From Charina bottae (Eukaryota > Chordata > Lepidosauria > Squamata > Charinaidae), in contig JALMGJ010000025.1 of NCBI GenBank assembly GCA_023362775.1, positions 10,083,501 through 10,147,500 of the forward strand: a stretch of 64,000 nt of DNA, given 5' to 3'. The notes below the pieces were generated by a model. The model worked only from the letters and a program-made list of their open reading frames with translations. It had not been told where the DNA came from and made no database searches. Every line of letters starts with the position of its first letter. Position 1 is the stretch's first letter. Below are positions 25,206 through 38,010 of the stretch, one piece after another. Position numbers and translations under genes: made by a program.

Positions 25206-26479
25206 TTGGGAGCACAAACCCAGCAGGGTCCTGAGTCTCCCTATTTTATGCCATTCTGCCTGCCCACTACTTTCAAGAAAATTAGTTTTTTCAGTGAGGA
25301 TTTTTCTTCTCTAACTGAGTGACAGATTTGACCTTTAAGGAAGGGAGGAAGGAAGGGGGAAAAACCTGTTTGCTTGTCTAGTTTACTAGCAGTAATGGCT
25401 GTTTTAAAATACTGACAAATGATATGAAACATGATATTGACTGTTCTATAATAATAGATCATGGTGAGGCTTTCTTTTACTAAAAGTTACTGCATGGAAT
25501 ATGCAAATGTGTGTGTGCTTTTTCTGTTGGCAGTTCAGCACAAGGGTGAGAAGGAGATGGAAAGAATCAGAGAAGAAAACAAACTATAGTGGAAGTATTT
25601 GTGACAATAAAATGATAAACCAGGTAATAATCCTTCTCTTTGCTAAGGAACTTTCTTTCAGAAATTCCAAACTTGACTCCGATCAGTATCAACTCTCATT
25701 TGTCTATTGTGTTCAGTGAGGTGATTCCTAAGCCTTTCCTTTCTTCAGTATCAAAGTGAGTAGGAACTTTGCACTAAGGCCACTCAACTGTGAATGTATG
25801 ATAACAAAGAGTTTTATGGCATCTTAAAGATTAATTCAATACAGTGTAAATTCCTATGAATGAGCATCCCCTTCACCAAATGTATACAGACCACAAGTGT
25901 CTATGCAATAGCAAAGTTGTTGGTCTGAATACTGTCACAGGACTTTTAATTTGCTCAAGTTCTTCTCAAGTTGTCATTCTGAAGATGAAAAACCAGGCGG
26001 GTATGCATGCATTTATCTAAATATTCATAGGTAGCCATTGTGATGTTATGCTGGCAGACAGTGTGTCTACTCATGTGCAGTTCATCAAAAATGGTGTGTC
26101 CCTGTGACACTTTTCCATCTGTGTTGAGAACTCTGTGCTTCTCATTCCTTCATGGCCAGAACTGCTGCATTCACTTTCAGTCTGTGACTGCTCTGGGCTG
26201 GGTTGAAAAGTGTCTTCCTGTAGCCTGTGGCTAGGTCGTCACCCTTGCTTGCCTTTTCTCTTCTGCTGTTTTGCCCATTTTTCAACCTGTTTGGAAGGAA
26301 GTCAGGGGGCAGTGCCGTTACCTGAGCAGGACCCCTCACTTGATGTGCAACTTCCTGAGACATCCTGCTGCTAATACCTCTAGGTGCTGGGCTTATGCTG
26401 GATTTGGGAAAGGCAGTCGTGAGCAACCAGCTACTGCTACTTACTGACAATGCAGGAGAAAGGCATACTGTAATGCCCA
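25206..26479. other. Unrecognised stretch
   Basis: No gene or mobile element recognised before the LINE tail at 26480. The minus-strand frame at 26142-26696 runs into LINE tails and lacks motifs. Confidence 0.45.
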
Positions 26480-26532
26480 GAGTTGTTTGTCGAGATGGGC
26501 GGTGAAGAAATTTGATAAATAAATAAATATTT
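26480..26532 (+). mobile_element. CR1/L2-clade LINE 3' tail
   Basis: CGAGATGGGCGGTGAAGAAA then TTTGATAAATAAATAAAT, nearly identical to the tail at 58.97 kb. Confidence 0.65.
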
Positions 26533-26538
26533 TTTTTA

Positions 26539-26632
26539 TTGTGAACCGCCCAGAGTCCCCCGGTTGGGGGAGAGGGGCAGTAATACAAATTTAAAAAATA
26601 AATAAATAAATACATAAATACATACATACATA
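26539..26632 (+). mobile_element. Second CR1/L2-clade LINE 3' tail
   Basis: GTGAACCGCCCAGAGTCCCC, then a GGGGGAGAGGGGCAG segment and (AATA)n passing into (CATA)n. It directly follows another tail of the same class, so two independent 3' ends landed side by side, probably in each other's A-rich tail. Confidence 0.65.
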
Positions 26633-28480
26633 CTGTAGCATGGTAGAGTAGAACACTGTACATAGGAGAAGGTTGTCCTTGCCCATCATTACACACCTTT
26701 CTTCATCCAGGGAAGCTATTCTCAGAGCTACTTTTACAAGGGGTTTCCAATGGAGGACTGGCAAGCAGAACAGGCCTATGTACCAGTGATCCAACCAGAC
26801 TTTTTTTCCCCCATTGCATGAGTGTTTTTCCTCACCACATGCAGCCCTCCATACAATGTCAAACACATCAATGTCTGTTTTTGCAATTTGGATCCTGGTC
26901 AGCTGTCTTGCTGTGCTTAAGATCCACGTGAATCGCAGTCCCAGAGTGGCCTTTTGTTTTCCTTTTCTTTCGTTTTGCTCTTCTAGTTGTTATTTTTCCC
27001 TATTTGTGTTACTTTTCCATTTTGCTCATGAATGGAAATTTCATTCTCTGTATGTCAAATTGCCATCTATGACAGACCTTGTCTTAGAAGCTTTGTCATT
27101 GTCTAAAGCAATGATCAGAAAAATAATGGTAAATGGAATGTGACAAAAGAGACACACATGTCTTCACAAAAGCTGTATGTCTTGCTCTAACGAGCTCTTT
27201 ACATCCTGCAACATCAAACAGAAGCACATGCTAAGAAAAATGAGAGCTTCTTTGTGGTGTTTGTGTATTTGTGAAAGCTTGAAAGAGCCCTGAGATGTCA
27301 AAGCTCTGGGCTGCTATTTGGTTTAGGAAAAAGATGGATAGAAATACTTTACTTTAGTATCAGCCTCTCAGACAGGCCTGGGTGAATGACTCTCTGAATT
27401 TGCCTGATTCAGTGCTTTTTGCATATGTAAAATTGTATGTCAGTGGCCCTAATTAGGGCAAATAAAATCAGATTGGACTTAAAGGCTTGAATATCTGAAT
27501 TGAATCAGATTGATTTTCTAAATTGATTTCAACATTCAAACAGAGTCAGACTTCTTTTTTCAAATCAGTTCAGATATTCAAACTGAATTGGACATAATTT
27601 GTGACCTCCTACTCTACACTACATCAATGTGATCCTACATTTGTGGTTGGTTTACAAATGGTACCTGGTTGGCTACTGTGGGAACAGGATAGGATTTTGA
27701 TGTTATTTGACATGGCTCTTCATTATTATTTGGCTTTTATATTCTTGCATTTTCTGGCTTGTATAACAGAGAGATGGGAAAGGAAGGATTTTAATTGACA
27801 TTTTAATACAAACATAATTAATTTTAAAAATTTGAATCAATAAACAGCACAATCATCCCTTGAACTTCTCTGAATTTTGCAAAGTGGCTCTTCATTTTTT
27901 TAAAAAATCAGTTGGGGGATAGTATTGGGGAAAACCATGCGTAAAAGCTGTATATAGTATTGCAAATAATACACAAAAATAGATATATTGGAGAAAATTT
28001 GCTGGCAAGAATGTATGTAGTGAGCAAACCTACTGAAATAAGTATATTTAGGGGAATGCAGCCTTCATCCTTCAACCTGAAATGGAAATTGGATGTACTA
28101 AATTTAAGACTAGAGAAAGGGAAAAAGGAAAGAAACAGAAACTGGCAGGTTCATCCTTTCCTCAATACAGTTGCAAAAACACATGCACTATGGAGCTTTG
28201 AGCAGGAGTTTCCAGGCTGCACTGTAACATGCCCCAAACCCAATTCAATGGAATAGCTAGAAGCGAGGGACTGTCTGATGATGACTAGCTCTTTGCTTTT
28301 CTATTCCTACACATCCCAAAGATAATTTTTGTTGTTGTTTAGCTCAGCAGCTTTGGAAGGACCATTTGGCCTGGGTCTGTTCTGTAGCTCAGTCTGTATC
28401 TCAAAGCTGCTTTTTCTTTGTGTGGCTTTATGTCAAAAATGGTCTTCTGAAAATTCCTCCAGGATACAATTAAAGCAATA
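26633..28480. other. Unrecognised stretch
   Basis: The 109-codon frame at 26814-27143 has no recognised domain. AATTGA/TCAATT-type words recur around 27480-27600. Confidence 0.45.
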
Positions 28481-28836
28481 TTATGCCTCTACAGGGGGCA
28501 CAGTGACTCAGCGGTTAAGACGCCAGGCTTGTCGATCAGAAGATCACAAGTTCGGGGGTTCGAGAGCCTAGTCCCATGTGACTGAATGAGCTCCTGCACT
28601 CGCCCCAGCTCTTGCCAACCTAGCAATTTGAAAGCATGCAAATGCAAGTAGATGAATAGGTACCACTTCGGTGGGAAGGTAACAGTGTTCCACGCGCATC
28701 GTGCCGGCCACATGACCGCGGAAGCGTCTTCGGACAATGCTGGCTCTTCGGCTAACAAACGGAGATGAGCACCAGCCCCTAGAGTCAGACACGGCTATGT
28801 GGGGGAACCTTTACCTTTACTTTTTATGCCTCTACA
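28481..28836 (+). mobile_element. Full-length Sauria-type SINE with 13-bp target duplication
   Basis: Body 28494-28823, flanked by perfect TTATGCCTCTACA copies (28481-28493 and 28824-28836). The tRNA-derived head has an A box (TGACTCAGCGG) and a B-box region (GGTTCGAGAGCC, diverged). The core carries the octamer ATGCAAAT at 28636-28643. The 3' end shows the BovB-shared AGAGTCAGACACG and ends GGGGGAACCTTTACC. Several CpG sites have decayed. The intact duplication marks a clean retrotransposition event. Confidence 0.93.
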
Positions 28837-30880
28837 TTTGCCAGTATTTCAGAAATCCCAACATTTGCTTTACCTATAGAAGAATTTTATGGCACTCTCT
28901 GTGGGAAGGTCCATATACTGATTTTCATTGACATCAACAGAAATGAATCTTCATATTATTTGGCTATAGCAGCCTTTTCCAACTTAATGCCATCTAGGCA
29001 TGTTGAAGTAACTTTCCCAAGAACCCCAGTCTACTATTCATGCTGGTTAGAAGTGAGGAAAAGGCTTTATTTGAGCAGTATTCATCCATTGACCCATGGG
29101 TGGCGGGGGGGGGGGGAGACCAGCTTCTCTGGCTTCAATCCAACCTCCAACCTCCAACCCAAGATAGGATTCCGTTGAATGGTGAATGGCCAATGGTTTT
29201 TTCTTTTTTCTTTGGGGGGGGGGGTTTTCACAGATCAGAATGGTTGAAACAATTTGTTGGTTTCTTGCATTTTCATCAGGGACAATTGCATATAGTACAG
29301 GATCACATGGATTATTCCTCCATCTGTACATTAATGTGGTATACAAGACACAGCACTGATGGGGTAGGATGAGACCTTGAGCACAGCACATTTTACTTAT
29401 AACAAGAAAAAGTGGGATAATGTTTGGGGTGTGGTTAAATAAATAAACCAATTATTACAAACATTGGGGCATTTCTTCCAGGTAACTGCTTGGTGAAGAT
29501 TAATCATTCTACCATGTTCATGCTATACTTTTAAGATCTTACACTAAATCCTCTGAGGCTTCTCCAAAATATAATTTTGTATCAGCAGCCAATAAGGTGG
29601 AAATTCAATACGTAGAGAAAATATAGAAAACTTTGCAAAAATAGGAAGGCTGGCACGTTTCTGATGCTTTTCAGATTAATGGCAGGTTTTAATAGAGTTG
29701 TACTTTGTTCTGTTCTTATAAGCAAGCCTCCTTTATGGTAGAAGCTTAGATCTGAAAGATTTATTTGGTCTTTTTAGTTTGGTCATCTGATAACAATAGG
29801 TTTGCACTACAATGTTTAATGTAGTTTGAACACAACAAAATAAATTCCATGGACAGTTTATGCAGGGCAAAGGAAATCAATGTTGGTTTCCAAGAAGTTA
29901 AAGTTAAAACTTGATTAACTTCAGAGTCAGGGACAAAGGCAGGGGCCAGGTTGACACATTAGACATAAGCTGTTTGGAACCCAAGAAGGCTTTTGATCAG
30001 TACAGCATAAAAGACATGTTGAATGTGACAGGGGTTGGTGGATAGCTTAGCTTTTGTCACCGTATTAGAACTTGAAAGATATTTGACAAGATGTTTAGAT
30101 CTCCAGATAAAACTAGGAGGCCTGATCCATATAAAAGAGAAGAATTATTGAAATTGAAGGAACTGTTCTTTAATGTCCAAACTGAGACTCCCAAGCAATG
30201 AGGAAACTGATGGGGTGGGTGAGTGAGGGGCTGAAATTGCTGATGGTTAATGCCATAAATGGTCACAAAACTGCAAAACACTGATTAGGAAGATAGTATC
30301 AGATGTCTGGCAAAGATGCCGGAGAATAAACAGAGGCTGTTTAAACAACCAAAGAATTATAGAGTATGTAAAGTCCAGCTATTCATTTCTAATAAATTAT
30401 ACAGAGAGCCTAGCTTCTTTCAGATCTCACATCAAGCTATCCTTTACCATGGAAGGAAGAATTGAGAAAAATCTCTTTGCCTGGGAAATCAGGCTGCTGA
30501 ACTAAACACTTTCCAGGCCTTAATAGTCAAAAGATGCTTCATGCAGCCAGGATGACAAACCATTACAGCAGGATTGTAGTATAGTGAACTATTTAAAACC
30601 ATGAGTTGCATCCAGTTGGTGCTCTGTTGCAATGGAGAGGTTTGTTGATTCAGGGACTGCTCCGATGTTTGGCTATCCTCCCCCCTTTCCCTATAGCTCT
30701 AGCCCACCTATCCCAACACTAAAGAGAACAGTTGACTCAGGTGGGAAGAGAATCATCCCAAATGTGTTCCCTCATTGTTCTTCCAATGCATGGCCATGCC
30801 GCCCAGTTCAGATCAAGGCCATCTTTATCTTTATGTGGGCTATTTTTCCCAAAAGGGAAACAGGAACTATATATATATAT
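28837..30880. other. Unrecognised stretch
   Basis: Contains G homopolymers at about 29104-29117 and 29214-29224. No gene recognised. Confidence 0.5.
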
Positions 30881-30887
30881 GGGACTA

Positions 30888-30939
<52 letters not shown>

Positions 30940-31001
30940 TTTATTTTAAATTATATCTATATCTATATCTATATATCTATATATCTAATTTAAAATAAAT
31001 A

Positions 31002-31057
<56 letters not shown>

Positions 31058-31068
31058 TAAATAGTCCC
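30881..31068. repeat. 188-bp imperfect AT palindrome
   Basis: The outer arms begin GGGACTATTTAAT (30881) and end in its complement (31056-31068). Inside are (TA)n blocks, then a second inverted pair (ATTTATTTTAAAT against ATTTAAAATAAAT), with (ATATCT)n repeats at the centre. It could extrude as a cruciform or be a palindromic MITE core. No target duplication is obvious. Confidence 0.85.
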
Positions 31069-32285
31069 ATTAAATGTATCACCCTCTGTCAGATAAACAT
31101 TTCTTATTTTCCATCTGTGAAATAAATTCCATGTGCTGGGAGTGCAATTATGGGCACTTCCTGAGCTAATTACTTACCCCTGAAAAATACTAGCAGCTAC
31201 AGTTCTTCAAGGTCCCCAACAGAGAAATGTTGTCTGTAAATAATGAACTTGTTTCTCAAAATCTGAACATCTGCTGGGCACTCTGACTTCAGGGCTCAAA
31301 GAACAGGAAGGAGGATGTGTGATTCAGATTACCAGAGAAAACAGAGGAGAACCCAGACTCAAATTGAAACCAACATCAGCATTTAAGCAAAGGAAAATGT
31401 AAACAAGTAGAGGCTGATCTAGGGCTTATGTGTACAATGTGCCAAAGCAACCAGTTGGGACAAGGATTTTGTTTGGAACAAGCTAGGCTTGACTTACCTG
31501 TTCGACCTCAGATGAATAAGACCCTATTACTCACTCCATCCCCTGCCAGATTTGGGCCTGACTGACTTCTGGAGCCACAGGCCTATCTGCTTATCCAAGG
31601 ATTTCATGTATTACAGTTACATTACAATACATTCCAAATATTTTAAGATACCTTTTAAGGCCAAACCCACACACAAGGATTAAGAGACAAAGTACAACTG
31701 AAAAGTGATCATGGAATCATTAGGTAGCACCTCTACACCAGAATTATACTAGTGTCCTTTAATCCCACCAGTGAACACATCAGATAGGCCTTCTGTGCCT
31801 AGATAACATGCTGCATTAAGCTATAATCTAGCTTGTTTGATTTTGTCTTAAAGCATCGTGTGAATGTGCCAACTTTGGCTTATTCAACAAAGTACATTTA
31901 AGCAAACCATGGCATAGTACAATATGGGAATCCAGTTGATATTTGTGTTTCATTCCCTAAATTTCCTTCAGTTACCTTCTATCTGTGTTGCATCACTATT
32001 ACCTCCTAACCTTCTGAAGGTAAGTAGGAATCTGACTTGTCCTCTGATGGCAGTGATGATTTTCTAAGAAAACTCTTCAGAACAGCCATTCAGCCATTAC
32101 ACTAGACCATTTCATCTCACTAGACTTGAGAACTGATTGTACTATGTTGTAGATAAAGCATGTTTACCATCAGATTGATTTTTAGCATTGTGGAAACTGA
32201 ACAAGGAAAGACACATTACTAAGTACTATCCATGTTATTGTTTAGTTCTGTTATTTTGTGAGAAGTGATACAGCAATGTTTTTTT
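31069..32285. other. Unrecognised stretch
   Basis: No gene recognised. AAGCAAACCATGG near 31910 resembles dispersed-repeat text but is too short to assign. Confidence 0.45.
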
Positions 32286-32286
32286 T

Positions 32287-32302
32287 CCTCCTCCTCCTCC
32301 TC

Positions 32303-32336
<34 letters not shown>

Positions 32337-32338
32337 TT
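32287..32338. repeat. (CTC)n trinucleotide repeat plus C run
   Basis: About thirteen CTC units end in a run of about ten C. Confidence 0.95.
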
Positions 32339-33210
32339 TCTATCTTGAGTTGTAAAAGCTTTCTCTTTTATGTGGCTCTCTATCAGCAGTCAAATGTAGA
32401 TCTGTTCTAAAAAATACTTTCAAACTGCCCAAACTTTACAGTAAAGGTCACCTTATCATTATATCCCTGTTTTGGCTTATTTAGCTGTAATGAAAACCTG
32501 TTTTGACACATGAAAGATGTTCTCATTATGCAAAAAGCTATCTGGCCTGGCCTAATAATTTGAAAGACATCCAAGAAGTTTACTTCAAGAATAACAGAAC
32601 CTCCCTTTTATTAACTCACTGATTGTTTTTGCAGACCTCACGGTTTGGTACTAACATCCATCATGCGTTTTTTTTTAACAGTTCTTGTTACAAATGTGGA
32701 GTGCCATATTTCTTTCTTTTTATTTTTTATATTAGAACTCACAAGAAATCTAATTCAAAACTTACTGTAAATGGATGTTCACAATAAATTATGTATTAAG
32801 ATAAATACATTTTTAAAATGTATCAGTTCTAGAAGGGTAACCATATTAGTCTCTTAGAGCAAAACTGACAATAATTGTCATGTGTTAAACCTAGGATATA
32901 CAGTAAATCAACTAATACACCAAGTATGGCATAAACTCTTGCAGGACACAGCTTAGACAACTCCAGGGATCCCCATGAAAAGATGCACAGGATTTTCCTA
33001 TTGAACAGAATTCTGTCCTCTCAAATATAAACCTCCAGGGTCTTTCTCCTATATTTTCTTTTACTTCTTTTCTTCTTCCGGCTCATCCATCCTGATGATA
33101 TTGGTTCAGATTATACTAGATTCCCTTTTTCACATCTGATCTCTAGCCCTTTGCTGGGTCCTGTGCTCAAAGAAGAAATGAATTTTATTTTTATTTTGTG
33201 TATTATTCTT
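32339..33210. other. Unrecognised stretch
   Basis: No gene or element recognised. It is AT-rich with homopolymer T near 32668. Confidence 0.5.
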
Positions 33211-33224
33211 TTAACTTACAGGTA

Positions 33225-33367
33225 AGGTAAAGGTCCCCCCCGCACATTTGTGCAGTCATGTCTGACTCTAGGGGGCGGAGCTCATCTCTGTTTGTTAGCC
33301 AAAGAGCCAGCACTGTCCGAAGATGCTTCCACAGTCATGTGGCCGGCATGACGCATGCAGAACGCTG
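33225..33367 (-). mobile_element. Sauria-type SINE, 5'-truncated, at the tip of a DNA transposon
   Basis: Reverse-complement SINE from its AACCTTTACC-type tail up to the GCAGAACGCTGTTA region; head and core are missing. It is flanked by TTAACTTACAGGTA (33211-33224) and TTAAGTTACAGGTA (33368-33381), a 14-bp duplication with one mismatch. The duplicated target includes the first bases (CAGGTA) of the Tigger-like element, so the SINE inserted after that transposon was in place. Confidence 0.85.
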
Positions 33368-33375
33368 TTAAGTTA

Positions 33376-34973
33376 CAGGTAGTCTTCACTTAATGACCAC
33401 AATTGAGCCCAGATTTTCGGTTGTAAGTCATAACGGTTGTTAAGTGAGTCCAGACTCATTTTACAACCTTTTTTACTGCGATTGTTAAGCGAGTCACAGC
33501 AGTCATTAAGTGATTCAAGATTGGACTTTGTGGTTTCCTTCGGTTGTTAAGCGAACGGTGCAGTTGTTAAGCGAACCAGGAGTTACTTTGCAGTATTGTG
33601 GGGAGTAGAGTGTGATAGTCATATGATGGAAGCAGAAAGGAAAAACTGAATTTGAGAAAGTGGATTGAAAGTGATGATGGGATAATTGTTTTCATTAGTG
33701 TTTTGAATAGCCCTTAGAATGTGTAACTGAAGAAGAGAGTGAGATGAAGGTCTTTATGCATATGAAAACAATTAGCTCTTTTGTTAGATGTAGACTTACT
33801 GTTCCGAAGCTTGCAAGTTTAGGAACAGGAAGGAATTCGGAAGTAGAGTTGGCAATGTGTATTTGAGATTAGGACTTTCTTGACCTAGAAAATAGTTAGC
33901 CATATATGCTTAGAGAATATTATGGGTTGCTATGTTTTATGCTCAGTTTTTGCGTAGACGCTAGAGAAATGACCAATTAGAAACTTTTATGGCAAGATGG
34001 CAATTGTAACAACTTTAGTGGGCTATAAAGGCTAATTACAGGGGATGCTGGAGGCTCCCCCTTGCTGTGTAGGGGACGCCCGCCTTTGCTTTGTGGATCC
34101 ACAAAATAAAAGTGATTTCTTTGAATTCTCCTGGTCCTGCATGATAATTGGGCTACATCGTGCTGGATCAACGAACCCCCCTTTTTAGGGACTTCACATA
34201 TGTTTTCCACCAAAACATGACTATGGAAATGCTTCTGTGGATACAGCAGTATTATTTTCAGTTAATATTACTGTTATTTTCAACTAATATTACTGGTTGA
34301 TTATTAAAACTGTTACTGTAAGGTCTTCATTGGAATATTTGTTCTACAGTACAGTACTAAACAGGTTTAAAGGTACAGTACTGTACAGTACTATAACTTT
34401 TGTTTCCTGCTGTAGTAAACTCTTCAGCTTTTGTTAGTGTACAGTATTGTACAGTACTGTATATAAATCCAATTTTTATAAAACAACTGTTTTAAAAACA
34501 GTAAACCAGCATTCAGTATTGTTAATTATAATTAATAATTAGACAGGCAGAGGATGGAACATGCACACCATCATACAAATCTCTACTTAAGTTATGCAAA
34601 AACTGGGGAAAAAATTAAAGGCAAGCATAAGTCAATACAGTACTGTATGGAAAAAGTACTTACCTTTCCTGTACAGTAAGGCACACACAAGGCTCCCTCT
34701 GCCAGCTGCTAAATCACAGGAAGTAGTGCAACCACAGGACCAGGCCTGCTGCCTCAGAAATCCAGCCTCATAAGCCTGGAGGACTTCCTGGTACCAGAGG
34801 GTGGTCATGTGACCCCAAATGGCTGCCGCTTCTGGGATGGCTGAATCCGGGTCACGTGATCGCAGAGGCCTTGTGAAGGTCGTAATTTCGGGCCCGTCAG
34901 AAATCTACTTTTGGGGTACCATCGTAACTTTGAACGGCCTTTAAGCGGCCGGTCAGTAAGTGAAGACTACCTG
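33376..34973. mobile_element. Tigger/pogo-like DNA transposon remnant
   Basis: The ends are inverted repeats: left CAGGTAGTCTTCACTTAATG, right (reverse complement) CAGGTAGTCTTCACTTACTG, each next to TA (33374-33375 and 34974-34975). CAGG ends with TA duplication fit the Tc1/mariner superfamily, pogo/Tigger group. The interior has TTAAGTGA/TTAAGCGA repeats after the left end and many TACAGTACTGTA words, and no transposase frame. It contains a solo LTR. The superfamily is well supported, the exact family is not. Confidence 0.75.
33598..34200 (+). mobile_element. Solo LTR inside the Tigger-like element
   Basis: Starts TGTGGGGAG and ends GGACTTCACA, giving TGTG...CACA termini. A TATA-like GCTATAAAGG is near 34021 and a poly(A) signal AATAAAAG near 34104, in the correct order for plus-strand transcription. 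No gag, pol or env frame is present, so it is a solo LTR left by recombination. Only TAT is shared by the two flanks, shorter than the usual 4-6 bp, so either the edges are slightly off or the duplication has decayed. Confidence 0.6.
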
Positions 34974-34975
34974 TA

Positions 34976-37560
34976 CTTGCATAAGCTCAAGATAGATTGA
35001 ACTGTGGACCAGTTTAAAAATATAATAAAGGCATACATAACATGCATACATTCGTACATTCACATGATCATTCAAATCCTCCTACCCTACTCCTTTTTTG
35101 CAAAGTTTTGGAAAAAAGAAGAGCAAAGGTAGAGTCTCCCTTTCTATCTCTTGGTGAAGCAGCGTCTTTGTGTTTTATACATCTTTTGCTGCCCTGTCAA
35201 CTCAACCATCTTATTTGCTTTCCTGGTTATTTTTGCAACATTTTGTTCAGGTCCTGACATTAGTTACTTTCTTCCACCACCTTTTGTCTCCAGTCCACAT
35301 AGATGGCTGATGCTATCTCACTTAGAAATTGAATCATCTGGAAGATTTTATTTCTGCTTCTAATCATATCCTTGCAGCTCTGTGGATGGCGGCACTTGGC
35401 AAACATCGATTCTTCTTGTTTTCTCTTGTGTCTGAATGAAAGTAATTATGTTTACAACAAATTAAGCATCATATTTTTTTCATCCCTTTTGGTGTTCAGT
35501 AGAGCTTGATTCATCTCATCTTCAGCAGGCACTTAGGCTGCTCCTCACTTTCATTCTGAAAGCAAGCTAAAAATTTGCTTGTGAGAAGGGTGTACTCTGG
35601 TACAGGCCCAGTTAGAAGCAATTTTGTGGGAACAACTTGGACAGACTTGATTGTTCAGAGGACTGACTCATTGGAATGGCTGGTAGATGCCACAGCATCC
35701 CTCAAACATCAACATATGGAAGACTGTGAATTCAGTTCCTGGCAGATCTCACCAAAACAGGACTTTTGAGTAGCAGCAAGAGAAAAGGCCTTTGCCTGGA
35801 CCATCACAGAATTGTTTAATTTATTTTTTCAAAATATTTTAAATTTTCTGTTTAAAGATGTAAATCTTCAATCTTTTAAGTATATTGCTAAGACAGTCTT
35901 TTATTGCAGTGTTAAATGATTATATAATTGAATGGTTATGGTTTTATCTGCTTTCTGTCTTTCTCTTTTTTTCTATCTCTTTTTATGCAGTCCACCTCTT
36001 ACATTCATAACTACACTTTTGAAGCACCGTGTGGTGCTCTATCTGCATATTTTTTTTAAAAAAAATTGACATTATCTTAGTCAAGATATTAATCACGATA
36101 AATGTATATTAGCTCAAGAATCAGAGACATAAGTTTCTCATTCACCAATGTCTGAAGAGCACTGGTAGCAGACCTCCGAGGCCTTATGTCTAAATTCTGG
36201 ATTGGCAACTGTGGGATAGAGGATGTTGGACTAAACAGGCCTATGAGAACCTTCTGAATTCTTCTGTTTAGGCTAAGTTATTATTAAATATCCACAGGTC
36301 TAACACAGTTCTTCAGATATATTAAGGAAAAAAGCTGAAGTTTGTACATAATTTATTACTTATCATTCTTTCAGATCTATTTTCATTTTTCGGGTGTGTC
36401 ATGTTTTCTTAGGAGGATCAGAAAGGTACTGTATGAATTATTAATTTAATTAACAGGATGAATGACCTGGAAGAAAAGAGAAGTAAAGAAAATATAGGAG
36501 AGAGATCCTGGAGGTTTATATTTGGGAGGACAGAATTTTCTTCAACAGGAAAATCTGCCTTTCTCTAATTTATATAGCTCTCAATTCATATTACTTAATA
36601 CATACGACTTGATTAAGATCCAAGATGGAAATAAGATAGCAAATCCTACTTTCCCAACTTCCATGGAATAAAACATGAAGCCTTATGTAGAATTTTCTCA
36701 AGTTGGGTAGATACGTTGTCATGTACTATTGCCAATTTCACTGTAACAACCTAAAAACAGTATTTAAAATGTCCCAGATACAATCCTGAATTTTATATCT
36801 GTAATTCTTACAGCAGCTTCTAAATAATTCTTATGGGGAATTGAAACTATGAGATAGTAACTGGTCCGAGGCCATCAAGTAAGTTCAGAGCAGGTGCTTA
36901 AGATCTGAGCCAGTTCATATCTTAAGTCTTTTAGCTCCTGTATTTAACTAAGGCTATGATTTCCATAACTAAAATGACCAAGAAAGAGACATCATATTCC
37001 TTTTCTTTTTTAATAAGCATTTATAATGACTTATGATAAAAAATATATGTTACCAAATTGCAACTTTCTTTCTTTTTTTTTAATAAGGAGGAAGAGGCCT
37101 CTGAGTATTGGTTCTTGATTTCTACTATGTTCAGTCTCATGATCAGTGCCAGCTATTAAATTTAATTTCTTACAGACTTTGGTTTCCTTCTCTGTAAACC
37201 TTCCAAATAAGTTATTTGTGCCAGGAGAAAACAAATGCTTTTCTCTGCTTCAGTGGTGTTTCCAGATGTTCTTCACATTGACACATATGGACACTGTTTT
37301 TGTTTCCCATTAAGTATGTTGCCAAAGGATGCACATCCCTCAAAACCAAAAACTAAGTACTTAGAAATTATGGAATATTTGAAATGGCTTTCAAACTGTA
37401 GATTAAAGTTATTTAAATGAGCTAAATAAAATAAATCTCTCAGATCATGCCAAATCCAGAGCTGTCTTACAATACTGTTATTACCTATTCTAAATTTCAG
37501 ACTATACTTTTAGGAATTAGAATGAAGAAAAGGTAGATGGTGCAGAGCAACATATCAAAC
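34976..37560. other. Unrecognised stretch
   Basis: The phrase GATGTTGGACTAAACAGGCC near 36217 resembles a common squamate dispersed repeat, but too little is preserved to name it. No exon recognised. Confidence 0.45.
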
Positions 37561-37581
37561 CATGCATATTAGATATAAAAT

Positions 37582-38010
37582 TTATATATATACGCACATA
37601 CACACAGTATACATATATACATATATACATATATAAAAAGGTAAAGGTTCCCCCCGCACAGTTGTGCAGTCGTGTCCGACTCTAGGGGCCGGTGCTCATC
37701 TCCGTTTGTTAGCTGAAGAGCCAGTGTTGTCCGAAGACACTTCCATGGTCATGTGGCCGGCATGACGCACGCAGAACGCTGTTACCTACCCACCGAAGTG
37801 GTACCTATTCATCTACTTGCATTTGCATGCTTTCGAATTGCTAGGCTGGCAAGAGCTGGGGCGAGTGCGGGAGCTCACTCCGTCACGCGGGGCTAGGGAT
37901 TTGAACCTCCGAACTTGTGATCTTCCGATCGACAAGCCTGGCATCTTACCCGCTGAGCCACCATGCCCCCTATATACATATATACATATATACATATATA
38001 CATATATACA
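37582..38010. repeat. (TATATACA)n microsatellite interrupted by a SINE
   Basis: ATACATAT-type repeats occur on both sides of the SINE at 37636-37970 and were evidently one array before the insertion. Confidence 0.85.
37636..37970 (-). mobile_element. Full-length Sauria-type SINE in a microsatellite
   Basis: Complete reverse-complement copy from the AACCTTTACC tail to the tRNA-like head. The head has TGGCTCAGCGGG (A box, read on minus) and a B-box region GGTTCAAATCC. The octamer is at 37821-37828. It is flanked by TATATACATATATA (37622-37635 and 37971-37984). That is a perfect 14-bp duplication, but because the target is itself repetitive the edges are less certain. Confidence 0.92.

Noticed and set aside
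24799..25322. Open frames on both strands with Ser-Ile-His-Pro or Asp-Gly-Trp-Met repeats
   Set aside because: They are translations of the tetranucleotide microsatellites.
37560..38010. Tandem array suggestive of a CRISPR-like or satellite repeat
   Set aside because: It is a simple TATATACA microsatellite split by a SINE; no spacers of regular length.
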